Positions 1 through 8,846 are shown, counted from the first letter of the stretch. The stretch is DNA of 64,000 nt from Streptomyces griseochromogenes (GCF_001542625.1 NZ_CP016279.1:1116001-1180000); one strand, 5' to 3'. Notes: generated from the letters alone by a model not told the origin. Program-made: numbers and translations.

Positions 1-11
1 ACGGAAGCCAT
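1..11 (-). CDS. Start of a downstream gene, possibly aldehyde dehydrogenase (partial)
   Basis: Five bases after the deoC stop, an ATG on the minus strand opens a frame reading Met-Ala-Ser before the window ends. In Streptomyces deoC is commonly followed by an aldehyde dehydrogenase gene, which would remove the acetaldehyde made by DeoC. Only three codons are visible, so the identity is inferred from context alone. Confidence 0.3.
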
Positions 12-16
12 GTTGA

Positions 17-976
17 TCAGTCCACCGTCACGTAGTCGGGGCCGGAGTAGCGGCCGGTGGCCAGCTTCTGGCGCTGCATCAGCAGGTCGTTCAGGAGCGA
101 GGAGGCGCCGAAGCGGAACCAGTGGTTGTCCAGCCAGTCCGCGCCCGCGGTCTCGTTGACCAGGACCAGGAACTTGATCGCGTCCTTGCTGGTACGGATG
201 CCGCCCGCGGGCTTCACGCCGATCTGGACGCCGGTCTGGGCGCGGAAGTCGCGCACCGCCTCCAGCATGAGGAGGGTGTTGGCGGGGGTCGCGTTGACGG
301 CGACCTTGCCGGTCGACGTCTTGATGAAGTCCGCGCCCGCCAGCATGCCCAGCCAGCTCGCCCGGCGGATGTTGTCGTACGTCGACAGCTCGCCGGTCTC
401 GAAGATGACCTTCAGCCGGGCGCTCGTCCCGCAGGCCTCCTTCACGGCGACGATCTCGTCGTACACCTTCAGGTACTTGCCCGAGAGGAACGCGCCCCGG
501 TCGATGACCATGTCGATCTCGTCGGCGCCCGCGGCGACGGCGTCACGGACGTCGGCCAGCTTGACGTCGAGGGCGGCGCGGCCGGCCGGGAAGGCGGTGG
601 CGACCGAGGCGACCTTCACGCCGGAGCCGGCGACGGCCTCCTTGGCGACGGCCACCATGTCGGGGTAGACGCAGACGGCCGCCGTGGTGGGGGTCGTCCG
701 GTCCGTCGGGTCCGGGTGGACCGCCTTGGCGCCGAGCGCCCGGACCTTGCCCGGGGTGTCCGCGCCTTCCAGCGTCGTCAGGTCGACCATCGAGATGGCG
801 AGGTCGATGGCGTACGCCTTCGCGGTGGTCTTGATGGAACGGGTGCCGAGAGACGCGGCGCGCGCCTCCAGGCCGACCGCGTCGACGCCGGGCAGCCCGT
901 GGAGGAAGCGGCGCAGCGTGCTGTCGGACGCGGTGACGTCAGCGAGAGCATGTGCTGTGGGTGCAGTGGTGGGCAT
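17..976 (-). CDS. deoC: Deoxyribose-phosphate aldolase DeoC
   Basis: Cytosolic class I aldolase that splits 2-deoxyribose 5-phosphate into acetaldehyde and glyceraldehyde 3-phosphate, the last step of deoxynucleoside salvage. From the ATG at 976 the protein is 319 residues. The Schiff-base lysine lies in the FIKTSTGK stretch (about residue 219), and the second active-site lysine is in GVKPAGGIR (about 255); their spacing matches the family. The longer open frame upstream to 1276 lacks family similarity and overlaps the divergent PH-domain gene, so the ATG at 976 is chosen. It lies 19 bases from a 12-bp palindrome that also precedes punA, which suggests shared control with the purine nucleoside phosphorylase gene. 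Confidence 0.96.
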   Translation of the reverse strand: MPTTAPTAHALADVTASDSTLRRFLHGLPGVDAVGLEARAASLGTRSIKTTAKAYAIDLAISMVDLTTLEGADTPGKVRALGAKAVHPDPTDRTTPTTAAVCVYPDMVAVAKEAVAGSGVKVASVATAFPAGRAALDVKLADVRDAVAAGADEIDMVIDRGAFLSGKYLKVYDEIVAVKEACGTSARLKVIFETGELSTYDNIRRASWLGMLAGADFIKTSTGKVAVNATPANTLLMLEAVRDFRAQTGVQIGVKPAGGIRTSKDAIKFLVLVNETAGADWLDNHWFRFGASSLLNDLLMQRQKLATGRYSGPDYVTVD

Positions 977-995
977 GGTCACCAGACGAGCATAT

Positions 996-1007
996 CTACG
1001 CGCGTAG
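996..1007. promoter_or_regulatory. 12-bp palindrome upstream of deoC, putative operator
   Basis: The sequence CTACGCGCGTAG is a perfect palindrome 19 bp upstream of the deoC start. The identical 12-mer stands 25 bp upstream of punA (5566-5577). Placement at two genes of one pathway suggests a repressor operator; the regulator is not identified here. Confidence 0.6.
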
Positions 1008-1113
1008 TTTCTGTATAGCCCCGGGCGCTCATTGCCTGGTCGGACATCACGGATGAGCGCCGGTATCAGGCCGCGTAGGGGCGGCCGCCGCGGCTTCGGG
1101 CAGAATCGGGACC

Positions 1114-1815
1114 ATGACGACCCCGGACCACCAGTCACCCGCGCCACAGCCTCCGGTGCCCGCCGCCAAGGACCGGATCTACCGTTCGCCGCTGGCGCTG
1201 GTGGCCGGCGTGCTGCTGCTCGCGCTCGTCGGCTGGCTGGGCTTCGACGCGCTGTTCCACGGCAGCGGGCGCACACCCTGGCTCGCGCTCGCCGGGCTCA
1301 TCCTGATCGTGCCGCTGGTGATCGCCTTCACGCTGCGCCCGGCCGTCTACGCGAACGACGAGCGGCTGCGGCTCCGCAACCCCTTCCGGGTGATCACCGT
1401 GCCCTGGGGCGAGATCGCCTCCCTGCGCTCCGGATACACCAACGAGGTCGTCACCAAGTCCGGCGCCAAGTACCAGCTGTGGGCCGTCCCCGTCTCGCTG
1501 CGCGCCCGCAAGAAGGCGGCACGCCGGCAGGCGCGGGTGGAATCCGCCACGAGAGGCGGCGGGCGCGGGGTGCTCGGCGGGCGGCCCGGGGGGCTGGGCC
1601 TGGGCGGGTTCGGAGGGTTCGGGGACGCCGACGCCTCCACCGGTCCGACGCGCGCCGAGACCGACAAGATCATGGACGACCTGCGGGAGATGCTGGAGCG
1701 GCACGGCGAGACGGAGCAGGCGCAGGGGGAGGTCAGCGTGCGCTGGGGGTACGAGGTGGCCGTGCCCGCGGTGGCCGGGGCGGTGCTGCTGGCGATCCTG
1801 CTGGCCACCGGCTGA
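1114..1815 (+). CDS. PH domain-containing membrane protein
   Basis: A 233-residue protein with two hydrophobic segments (about residues 28-48 and 54-72) followed by a bacterial PH-like domain (LRPAVYANDERLRLRNPFR and onward). A basic stretch RARKKAARRQAR and a Gly-rich linker follow, and a third hydrophobic segment lies at the C-terminus (VAVPAVAGAVLLAILLATG). The topology suggests a membrane-bound protein with a cytoplasmic PH fold. It is transcribed away from deoC, with 137 bp between the starts. Function is unknown; such proteins are common in Streptomyces. Confidence 0.85.
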   Translation: MTTPDHQSPAPQPPVPAAKDRIYRSPLALVAGVLLLALVGWLGFDALFHGSGRTPWLALAGLILIVPLVIAFTLRPAVYANDERLRLRNPFRVITVPWGEIASLRSGYTNEVVTKSGAKYQLWAVPVSLRARKKAARRQARVESATRGGGRGVLGGRPGGLGLGGFGGFGDADASTGPTRAETDKIMDDLREMLERHGETEQAQGEVSVRWGYEVAVPAVAGAVLLAILLATG

Positions 1816-2030
1816 GGCAGGGGGCCGCGTCTTTCACCCGCACCGCTCGTGCGGGTTTCGTGGCCGGGTGCGGGTGGCCCTCGGGGGAGGGGCGACTCGC
1901 CGTCGGCGGCTTGCGGATGGTTCCGTCCGTTCGGCCGCCAGGTCTTCGCCGTGACCCACGGCCCGCGCGAACGTCGTGGCGCGGATCCCCGCCGGCTCGC
2001 GGCGCGGTGTCAACCGGCGGCCGGCCGCTG

Positions 2031-2062
2031 AAAAGGGGTGCCCCGGGCGGGGGGCACCCCTT
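2031..2062 (-). terminator. Rho-independent-type terminator after the phosphomutase gene
   Basis: A perfect 12-bp stem (2033-2044 with 2051-2062) encloses a six-base loop and is followed on the minus strand by a short T run. It begins 16 bases past the phosphomutase stop codon. Confidence 0.75.
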
Positions 2063-2077
2063 CGTCGTGCGTGCGGG

Positions 2078-3724
2078 TCAGATGCCGGCCGCCGCCGACA
2101 GGTCCCGCTTCAGCGCGGTCAGCAGTTCGTCGGCCTTCGCACGGGCCGCCGGGAGCCCGGCGTGTGCGGCGACCGGGACGACAACCTCCAGGTAGCACTT
2201 CAGCTTGGGCTCGGTGCCGCTGGGGCGGACGATGACGCGGGCGCCGTCGAGCGTGTAGCGCAGGCCGTCGGTGGGCGGGAGCGTGTCCGTGCCCCGGGTG
2301 AGGTCCTCGGCGCGGACGACCCGCAGGCCCGCCAGCTCGGTCGGGGGCTGTTCGCGCAGGCGGCGCATCGCGTCCGCGATGACGGAGAGATCCTGCACGC
2401 GGACCGACAGCTGGTCCGTGGCGTGCAGGCCGTGCTCCACGGCGAGGTCGTCGAGCAGGTCGAGGAGGGTGCGGCCCTGCTCCTTGAGGACGGAGGCCAG
2501 CTCCGTGATCAGAAGCGCGGCCGTGATGCCGTCCTTGTCGCGTACGCCCTCGGGGTCCACGCAGTAGCCGAGGGCCTCCTCGTAGCCGTAGCGCAGGCCC
2601 TCCACGCGGGCGATCCACTTGAAGCCGGTGAGGGTCTCCTCGTACGGCAGGCCCGCCTTCTCGGCGATGCGGCCGAGGAGGGAGGAGGAGACGATCGACT
2701 CCGCGAAGGTGCCGGTGGCGCCGCGGGCCACCAGGTGGGCGGCGAGCAGCGCGCCGACCTCGTCGCCGCGCAGCATCCGCCAGGCGTCCCCGGCCTTGAC
2801 GGCCACGGCGCAGCGGTCGGCGTCGGGGTCGTTGGCGATGACCAGGTCCGGGTCGGTCGTACGGGCCTGGGCGAACGCCAGGTCCATGGCGCCCGGCTCC
2901 TCCGGGTTGGGGAAGGCCACCGTCGGGAAGTCCGGGTCCGGGTCGGCCTGCTCGGCGACCAGTACCGGCGCGGGGAAGCCGGCCCGGGCGAAGGCGGCCA
3001 GCAGGACGTCGCGGCCGACGCCGTGCATCGCCGTGTAGACCGTGCGGGCGGTGCGGGGGGAGCCGGGGGCGAGGACCTCGTCGGTACGGGCCAGGTAGGC
3101 GTCCAGGACCGTGTCGTCCAGGGTCTCCCAGCCGGTGTCCGGGCGGGGGACGTCGTTCAGGGAGGCGATCGCGTCGATCTCGGCGGCGATCTCCGCGTCG
3201 GCGGGCGGGACGATCTGGGAGCCGTCGCCGAGGTACACCTTGTAGCCGTTGTCGCGGGGCGGATTGTGGCTGGCGGTGACCTCCACGCCCGCGACCGCGC
3301 CCAGGTGCCTTATCGCGAAGGCCAGGACGGGGGTGGGGAGGGGGCGGGGGAGTACGGCCGCACGCAGGCCGGCGCCGATCATGACGGCGGCGGTGTCGCG
3401 GGCGAAGTCGGCGGACTTGTGGCGGGCGTCGTATCCGATGACGACGAGTCCGGCGCCTGCGTCCCCCCGGCGGGGCTCGTTCTTCTTCAGGTAGGCGGCG
3501 AGGCCGGCGGCGGCGCGGATGACGACGCCGCGGTTCATGCGCATCGGGCCGGCGCCGAGTTCGCCTCGCAGGCCGGCGGTGCCGAACTGCAGCGTGCCGC
3601 TGAACCGGGCCGACAGTTCCGTGATGTCACCGGCGTCGATCAGCTCGGCCAGTTCGTCGCGGGTTTCCTGGTCCGGGTCCTCGGCGAGCCACGCCTTGGC
3701 CCGGGCGATGAGATCGTCGTGCAC
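2078..3724 (-). CDS. Alpha-D-phosphohexomutase family protein (phosphoglucomutase/phosphomannomutase, likely phosphopentomutase role)
   Basis: A 548-residue four-domain phosphosugar mutase. The phosphoserine loop TASHNP lies at about residues 150-155, a metal-binding DPDADR motif follows in the middle domain, a sugar-specificity loop (GEEALGYCVDPEG region in shifted form) comes next, and RPSGTEPK binds phosphate near the C-terminus. Homologues are usually annotated phosphomannomutase. Lying between punA and deoC on the same strand, it probably interconverts (deoxy)ribose 1- and 5-phosphate, as PGM2/PgmB-type enzymes can. The GTG at 3724 is chosen because it is the first valid start after a ggag-type ribosome site and gives the usual N-terminus; the open frame upstream runs into repeat DNA. 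Confidence 0.9.
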   Translation of the reverse strand: MHDDLIARAKAWLAEDPDQETRDELAELIDAGDITELSARFSGTLQFGTAGLRGELGAGPMRMNRGVVIRAAAGLAAYLKKNEPRRGDAGAGLVVIGYDARHKSADFARDTAAVMIGAGLRAAVLPRPLPTPVLAFAIRHLGAVAGVEVTASHNPPRDNGYKVYLGDGSQIVPPADAEIAAEIDAIASLNDVPRPDTGWETLDDTVLDAYLARTDEVLAPGSPRTARTVYTAMHGVGRDVLLAAFARAGFPAPVLVAEQADPDPDFPTVAFPNPEEPGAMDLAFAQARTTDPDLVIANDPDADRCAVAVKAGDAWRMLRGDEVGALLAAHLVARGATGTFAESIVSSSLLGRIAEKAGLPYEETLTGFKWIARVEGLRYGYEEALGYCVDPEGVRDKDGITAALLITELASVLKEQGRTLLDLLDDLAVEHGLHATDQLSVRVQDLSVIADAMRRLREQPPTELAGLRVVRAEDLTRGTDTLPPTDGLRYTLDGARVIVRPSGTEPKLKCYLEVVVPVAAHAGLPAARAKADELLTALKRDLSAAAGI

Positions 3725-3814
3725 CTTGGGATCAACCTCTCCTTGTCTCCGCTGGGGGCTCCGCCCCCAGACCCCCGTCCGCCCACCCGCCCACCCGACT
3801 CGGTCGGCTGAAAA

Positions 3815-4690
3815 GTGAACGGGCGGTGTCGCGCTCCGCGGCACCACAGCACCGTGGCCCGCTCACGCTCCGCAGCGCCTGCGGCGTGCTCGCTCCCGCG
3901 TGGCACCTGCGGTCCGTGCGCGTCCGTGTGGCACCTGCGGTCCGTGCGCGTCCGTGTGGCACCTGCGGTCCGTGCGCGTCCGTGTGGCACCTGCGGTCCG
4001 TGCGCGTCCGTGTGGCACCTGCGGTGCGCATGCGCACCGCGGCGTCTGCGGTCCGTTCCGGCTCCGCAACGCCTCCGGCGTGCTCGCATCCGCGTGGCGC
4101 CTGCGGCCTGCTTGCGCCCCGTGGCGCCTGCGGCGTGCTCGCGCCCCGCAGCGTCTGCGGTGCGTTCGCGCCCCGCGTGGCGTTCACGGCGCGCTCGCGG
4201 CCCCTGGCACCCGTGGTGCGTTCGCACCCGCGTGGCACCTGCGCCGTGCTCGCGCGCCGCAGCACCACCTGCGGCGTACTCCCGCCTGGTGACACCTGCG
4301 GTGCGTTCGCGTTCCGTGGTGCTTCAGCGTGCTCGTGCCCGTGTGGCACCTGCGGTGTGTTCGCGTCCCGCGGTACCCCAGCGTGCTTGCGCCCGTGTGG
4401 CACCTGCGGCGTGTTCGCGCCCTGCGGTACCCCAGCGTGCTCGTGCCCGTGTGGCACGTGCGGTGCGTTCGCGTTCCGTGGTGCTTCAGCGTGCTCGTGC
4501 CCGTGTGGCACCTGCGGTGCGTTCGCGTCCCGCGGTACCCCAGCGTGCTTGCGCCCGTGTGGCATCCGCGGCGTGTTCGCGTCCCGCGGTACCCCAGCGT
4601 GCTCGTGCCCGTGTGGCATCCGCGGTGCGTTCGCGTCCTGTGGCACCGACGGCATGGTCACGCCCCCGGACACCCGCGCCGTCTTCACGT
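3815..4690. repeat. Higher-order degenerate tandem repeat region between phosphomutase and punA
   Basis: About 870 bp built from variants of one 27-28 bp unit with the core gtggcacctgcggt. Four near-identical 28-bp copies start at 3901, 3929, 3957 and 3985, with a fifth decaying copy at 4013. A degenerate middle section follows to about 4326. Six 54-bp copies then start at 4327, 4381, 4435, 4489, 4543 and 4597, each a dimer of two diverged 27-mers. The 54-bp section stays open in several frames. A minus-strand frame of 318 codons (4688 to 3732) spans the whole array, starting 28 bp after the punA stop. Because the 28-bp period shifts frame at each copy and no family is recognisable, it is treated as non-coding here. 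Confidence 0.85.
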
Positions 4691-4715
4691 CGCCGCAGGT
4701 CCCCGGGCTGCCCGC

Positions 4716-5540
4716 TTACAGCTTGCCCAGTACCTGGCCCAGGAGTTCGCCCATGCGCGCTGCCGAGTCGCGGCCCGCCTGGAGGACCTCTTCGTGGTTG
4801 AGGGGCTCGCCGGTCATGCCTGCCGCGAGGTTGGTGACCAGGGAGATGCCCAGCACCTCGGCGCCCGCCTCGCGTGCGGCGATCGCTTCGAGGACCGTGG
4901 ACATGCCGACCAGGTCGGCGCCGATCACACGGGCCATACGGATCTCGGCCGGCGTCTCGTAGTGCGGGCCGGGGAACTGTGCGTAGACGCCCTCTTCGAG
5001 GGTGGGGTCGATCTCCTTGCACAGGGCGCGCAGACGGGGGGAGTAGAGGTCCGTCAGGTCGACGAAGTTGGCGCCGACGATCGGGGACGTGGCCGTCAGG
5101 TTGATGTGGTCGCTGATCAGGACCGGCTGGCCGGGGCGCATGCCCTCGCGCAGACCGCCGCAGCCGTTGGTGAGCACGATGGTCTTGCAGCCTGCGGCGA
5201 CGGCCGTGCGGACGCCGTGCGCGACGGCGGCGACGCCGCGGCCCTCGTAGTAGTGCGTACGGCCCAGGAAGACCAGGGCGCGCTTGTCACCGAAGGAGTA
5301 CGAGCGGATCTTGCCGCCGTGCCCCTGGACGGCCGGCGGCGGGAAGCCGGGCAGCTCGGTGACCTGGAACTCGGCGTCGGGTGCGCCCAGGGCGTCGACG
5401 GCCGGAGCCCAGCCGGAGCCCATCACGAGGGCGACGTCGTGGGTCTCGGCGCCCGTGAGCTCGCGCAGGCGGGCGGCAGCGGCGTCAGCGGCGGCGTAGG
5501 GGTCGCCCAGGATGTCGTCCGGAAGAAGAGATGCGTTCAC
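4716..5540 (-). CDS. punA: Purine nucleoside phosphorylase
   Basis: A trimeric-type purine nucleoside phosphorylase of 274 residues that cleaves purine (deoxy)nucleosides with phosphate to base and (deoxy)ribose 1-phosphate. Family features are visible: MGSGW near the N-terminus, [30 protein letters not shown], the substrate-binding [12 protein letters not shown], and SLVTNLAAG. The GTG at 5540 ([10 protein letters not shown]) is the start; the frame extends upstream but crosses the putative operator at 5566-5577. Its product feeds the co-directional mutase and then DeoC. Confidence 0.95.
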   Translation of the reverse strand: MNASLLPDDILGDPYAAADAAAARLRELTGAETHDVALVMGSGWAPAVDALGAPDAEFQVTELPGFPPPAVQGHGGKIRSYSFGDKRALVFLGRTHYYEGRGVAAVAHGVRTAVAAGCKTIVLTNGCGGLREGMRPGQPVLISDHINLTATSPIVGANFVDLTDLYSPRLRALCKEIDPTLEEGVYAQFPGPHYETPAEIRMARVIGADLVGMSTVLEAIAAREAGAEVLGISLVTNLAAGMTGEPLNHEEVLQAGRDSAARMGELLGQVLGKL

Positions 5541-5565
5541 GTCGACGAGGGTAGCCGCTCTTCGC

Positions 5566-5577
5566 CTACGCGCGTAG
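5566..5577. promoter_or_regulatory. 12-bp palindrome upstream of punA, putative operator
   Basis: CTACGCGCGTAG, identical to the element at 996-1007 before deoC, lies 25 bp upstream of the punA start. I saw no third copy in the window. Confidence 0.6.
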
Positions 5578-5664
5578 ATGACAGAGCCCACGGGATTGCG
5601 ATCGTTGTCTTGTCGTTTTCCACGAAGGCGGGGCAAATCCGCAGGAAGGCCCCGGTCGGCCGCC

Positions 5665-6102
5665 TCAGCAGGGGCGCTTGCGGAGTTCCATCACATAGTC
5701 GTGCGGCGCCCCCGCCGACTCGGCGGCGTCGGCGATCTCCCCGAGGTACCGGGCCGAGGGCAGCCCGCCCTCGTAGCCGTTCAGGACGTAGGCCCAGGCG
5801 GACTCCTCGCCGTCCAGGGTGTGCGCGCGCACCCGGACGCGCCGGTAGATGCCGAGGCTCACGCCCTCCCACCGGTCCAGGGACTCCTCGTCCATGGGCG
5901 CTATGTCGTACAGGCCGACGAAGACCTGGGCCCCGGGCTGCTCGACGATCGTCGCCAGCGCGCCTTCCCAGCCCAGCTGCTCGCCGCCGAAGGTCAGCCG
6001 CCAGCCGTTCAGCCAGCCGGTGGCGCGCAGGGGGGAGTGCGGGGCGCGGCCGGACATCAGCCCCGCATCCAGGTTGCAGCCGTACGCGGCATAGAGCGAC
6101 AT
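5665..6102 (-). CDS. Gamma-glutamylcyclotransferase-like protein
   Basis: A 145-residue single-domain protein of the GGCT/AIG2 fold. The N-terminal substrate loop reads YAAYGCNLD (the family usually has YGSN), and an acidic residue in the [11 protein letters not shown] stretch is in the expected place for the catalytic glutamate. Members release 5-oxoproline from gamma-glutamyl amino acids or act on related amides; the true substrate cannot be told from sequence. It is divergent from the flavoprotein gene at 6208. Confidence 0.8.
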   Translation of the reverse strand: MSLYAAYGCNLDAGLMSGRAPHSPLRATGWLNGWRLTFGGEQLGWEGALATIVEQPGAQVFVGLYDIAPMDEESLDRWEGVSLGIYRRVRVRAHTLDGEESAWAYVLNGYEGGLPSARYLGEIADAAESAGAPHDYVMELRKRPC

Positions 6103-6207
6103 GCACCGAGGGTACGGCAGGGGAAACCGCCGTTCCGATCATCTCTTCCGTCCCGGGAGTCCCGCTCGTGCGGCCCCGGGCAGTAGCACCTTGAAGCGTG
6201 CGGGACA

Positions 6208-7656
6208 ATGGAGTACGTGACTCGGATCGTGATCATCGGTGGCGGACCCGGCGGATACGAAGCGGCGCTGGTGGCCGCCCAGCTCGGCGCGGAGGTGACC
6301 GTCGTCGACTGCGACGGTCTGGGCGGAGCGTCGGTACTGACCGACTGCGTGCCGTCGAAGACCCTTATCGCTACGGCCGAGGTGATGACCACCTTCGACT
6401 CCTCCTACGAGGAGCTGGGCATCATCGTGGCCGACGACACCCCGCCGCTGGAGCAGGCGGCCCGGGTGGTGGGCGTGGACCTCGGGAAGGTCAACCGGCG
6501 TGTGAAGCGCCTCGCGCTCGCCCAGTCGCACGACATCACCGCCTCCGTCACCCGCGCCGGCGCCCGGGTCCTGCGCGGCCGCGGCCGGCTCGACGGCATG
6601 CAGGGCCTCGACGGCTCCCGCAAGGTCGTCGTCACCGCCGCCGACGGCACCGAGGAGATCCTCACCGCCGACGCCGTCCTCATCGCCACCGGCGGCCACC
6701 CGCGCGAGCTGCCCGACGCCCAGCCCGACGGCGAGCGCATCCTGAACTGGACCCAGGTCTACGACCTCACCGAGCTGCCGGAAGAGCTGATCGTGGTCGG
6801 CTCGGGTGTGACCGGTGCCGAGTTCGCCGGTGCCTATCAGGCCCTGGGGTCCAAGGTCACGCTCGTGTCGTCGCGGGATCGCGTGCTGCCGGGCGAGGAC
6901 CCCGACGCCGCCGCCGTCCTGGAGGACGTCTTCCGGCGCCGCGGCATGAACGTCATGGCCCGCTCCCGCGCGCAGTCCGCCAAGCGGGTCGGCGACCGGG
7001 TGGAGGTGACGCTGGCCGACGGGCGCGTCATCACCGGCTCGCACTGCCTCATGGCTGTCGGCGCCATCCCGAACAGCGCGGGGCTCGGCCTGGAGGAGGC
7101 CGGCGTCAAGCTGCGCGAGTCGGGTCACATCTGGACCGACAAGGTGTCGAGGACGACGGCTCCGGGCGTGTACGCGGCCGGTGACGTGACCGGTGTCTTC
7201 GCCCTCGCGTCCGTCGCCGCCATGCAGGGACGTATCGCCATGTACCACTTCCTCGGCGACGCGGTGGCCCCGCTGAACCTCAAGACGGTGTCGTCCAACG
7301 TCTTCACCGACCCCGAGATCGCCACCGTCGGCTACACCCAGGCCGATGTCGACGGGGGCAAGATCGACGCGCGCGTCGTCAAGCTCCCCCTGCTGCGCAA
7401 TCCGCGCGCCAAGATGCAGGGCATCCGGGACGGCTTCGTGAAGATCTTCTGCCGTCCGGGCACCGGGATCGTCGTCGGCGGTGTGGTCGTCTCGCCGCGC
7501 GCCTCGGAACTGATCCACCCCATCTCGATCGCCGTCGACAACAATCTGACGGTCGAACAGATCGCGAACGCATTCACGGTGTACCCCTCCCTTTCGGGGT
7601 CGATCGCGGAGGTGGCGCGCCAGCTCCACACCCGCAAGGCGGGCGGCGAGGTCTGA
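6208..7656 (+). CDS. NAD(P)H-quinone dehydrogenase LpdA-type flavoprotein disulfide reductase family
   Basis: A 482-residue FAD protein with an N-terminal Rossmann motif GGGPGG (residues 11-16), a second nucleotide-binding GSGVTGAEFAG, an FAD motif around GVYAAGDVTG, and a C-terminal dimerisation domain. The CxxxxC redox pair of lipoamide dehydrogenases is incomplete: Cys47 is present (DCVPSK) but the partner position, residue 42, is serine. This matches the mycobacterial LpdA group, which reduces quinones rather than lipoamide. The ATG at 6208 is used; an in-frame GTG at 6217 would give a protein beginning at TRIVIIGG and is equally possible. Confidence 0.9.
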   Translation: MEYVTRIVIIGGGPGGYEAALVAAQLGAEVTVVDCDGLGGASVLTDCVPSKTLIATAEVMTTFDSSYEELGIIVADDTPPLEQAARVVGVDLGKVNRRVKRLALAQSHDITASVTRAGARVLRGRGRLDGMQGLDGSRKVVVTAADGTEEILTADAVLIATGGHPRELPDAQPDGERILNWTQVYDLTELPEELIVVGSGVTGAEFAGAYQALGSKVTLVSSRDRVLPGEDPDAAAVLEDVFRRRGMNVMARSRAQSAKRVGDRVEVTLADGRVITGSHCLMAVGAIPNSAGLGLEEAGVKLRESGHIWTDKVSRTTAPGVYAAGDVTGVFALASVAAMQGRIAMYHFLGDAVAPLNLKTVSSNVFTDPEIATVGYTQADVDGGKIDARVVKLPLLRNPRAKMQGIRDGFVKIFCRPGTGIVVGGVVVSPRASELIHPISIAVDNNLTVEQIANAFTVYPSLSGSIAEVARQLHTRKAGGEV

Positions 7657-7822
7657 CGGCCGATTCCACATCCCCGCTGGTCACGGGGAGTTGTCGCGCA
7701 TGCGTACGGCATAGTCGGGCGGGTTAGGCCCTATATCACTTCCCGCCCTCCCATGCGAACAACTTCTGTTATTCGGCGCAAACTGCTGAAAGCAGGCGGT
7801 CGTTGGGGTTACTGTCAGTTTC

Positions 7823-8758
7823 GTGTTCGCTGCAGAACGTCGCCAATTGATCCTCGAAATGGTGCGAGCGAACGGGGCCGTGTCGCTCCGTGAACTCGCC
7901 CGTGTCGTCCAGACCTCAGAAGTGACCGTACGGCGGGACGTGCGGGCACTGGAGGCAGAAGGACTCCTCGACCGCCGGCACGGCGGTGCGGTACTGCCGG
8001 GCGGATTCACGCGGGAGTCCGGCTTTCCGCAGAAGTCCCATCTCGCGACCGCCGAAAAGACGGCCATCGCCGACCTGGCCGCGGGCCTCGTCGAAGAGGG
8101 CGAGGCCATCGTCGTCGGAGCGGGAACCACCACGCAGGAGCTGGCCCGCCGGCTCGCCCGCGTGCCCGGGCTGACGGTCGTCACCAACTCCCTCCTGGTC
8201 GCCCAGGCGTTGGCCCATGCCAACCGGGTGGAGGTCGTGATGACCGGCGGCACCCTGCGCGGCTCCAACTACGCCCTGGTCGGCTCCGGCGCCGAGCAGT
8301 CCCTGCAGGGGCTGAGAGTGTCGAAGGCGTTCCTGTCGGGGAGCGGTCTGACCGCGGAGCGGGGTCTGTCCACGTCCAACATGCTCTCGGCGTCCGTGGA
8401 CCGCGCGCTGGTGCAGGCCGCGGCGGAGGTCGTGGTCCTCGCCGACCACACCAAACTCGGCACGGACACGATGTTCCAGACGGTGCCGACGGATGTCATC
8501 ACCCGGCTGGTCACCGACGAGCCGCCCGTGCACGACGACCGCGCCGCGACCGAACTCCAGGCCCTCGCCGATCAGGGGGTGCAGATCGCCGTGGCCGGGG
8601 CGAGCAGCCCTCCGGGGGGTGAGCAGGTCCCGGCGCGACGCGCTCCGCTGCCGGGGCCCAGGCGGGGACAGGTGGCCGGGGGCGGGCTGCGGGGGATGCT
8701 GGGAGAGCCGGCGGCCGGGGCTGAGCGGGGGCGTGTCGCTGATCTTCGGCGGCGCTGA
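7823..8758 (+). CDS. DeoR/GlpR-family transcriptional regulator
   Basis: A 311-residue regulator. The N-terminal winged helix (AERRQLILEMV to EGLLDRRHGGAVL, residues about 4-57) is the DeoR signature, followed by a DeoR C-terminal sugar-phosphate sensor domain with VVGAGTTTQELARRL, VTNSLLVAQAL, MTGGTLR and VLADHTKLG. The last roughly 45 residues are a poorly conserved basic tail. The GTG at 7823 gives the standard N-terminus. DeoR proteins usually sense phosphorylated sugars, so it is one candidate for binding the deoC/punA palindromes, but that is only inference. Confidence 0.9.
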   Translation: MFAAERRQLILEMVRANGAVSLRELARVVQTSEVTVRRDVRALEAEGLLDRRHGGAVLPGGFTRESGFPQKSHLATAEKTAIADLAAGLVEEGEAIVVGAGTTTQELARRLARVPGLTVVTNSLLVAQALAHANRVEVVMTGGTLRGSNYALVGSGAEQSLQGLRVSKAFLSGSGLTAERGLSTSNMLSASVDRALVQAAAEVVVLADHTKLGTDTMFQTVPTDVITRLVTDEPPVHDDRAATELQALADQGVQIAVAGASSPPGGEQVPARRAPLPGPRRGQVAGGGLRGMLGEPAAGAERGRVADLRRR

Positions 8759-8811
8759 GGGTGCCTGGTCGCCGTAGGAGTCGAGGCCGTCTGGCGGGTG
8801 CGGGTCCGTTG

Positions 8812-8846
8812 TGGCTTGTCGCGCAGTTCCCCGCGCCCCTTTAGGC
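8812..8846. repeat. Streptomyces interspersed intergenic repeat (CGCGCAGTTCCCCGCGCCCC type)
   Basis: The stretch contains cgcgcagttccccgcgcccct. The same element in reverse orientation occurs at 18394-18420 (ggggcgcggggaactgcgcga), and a weaker relative lies at about 12505-12524. Such elements recur between Streptomyces genes; their role is not established. Confidence 0.6.

Noticed and set aside
3901..4040. 28-bp direct repeats resembling a CRISPR array
   Set aside because: The copies are head-to-tail with no spacers between them and no cas genes nearby.
3732..4688. 318-codon open frame on the minus strand through the repeat block
   Set aside because: It is open mainly because the 27/54-bp units are multiples of three and lack stops in several frames. 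The 28-bp section shifts frame at each copy, and there is no recognisable domain. It is kept as a question in the repeat finding, not as a gene.
6139..7671. 510-codon minus-strand frame over the flavoprotein gene
   Set aside because: No family motifs; the plus-strand gene has clear FAD and NAD motifs.
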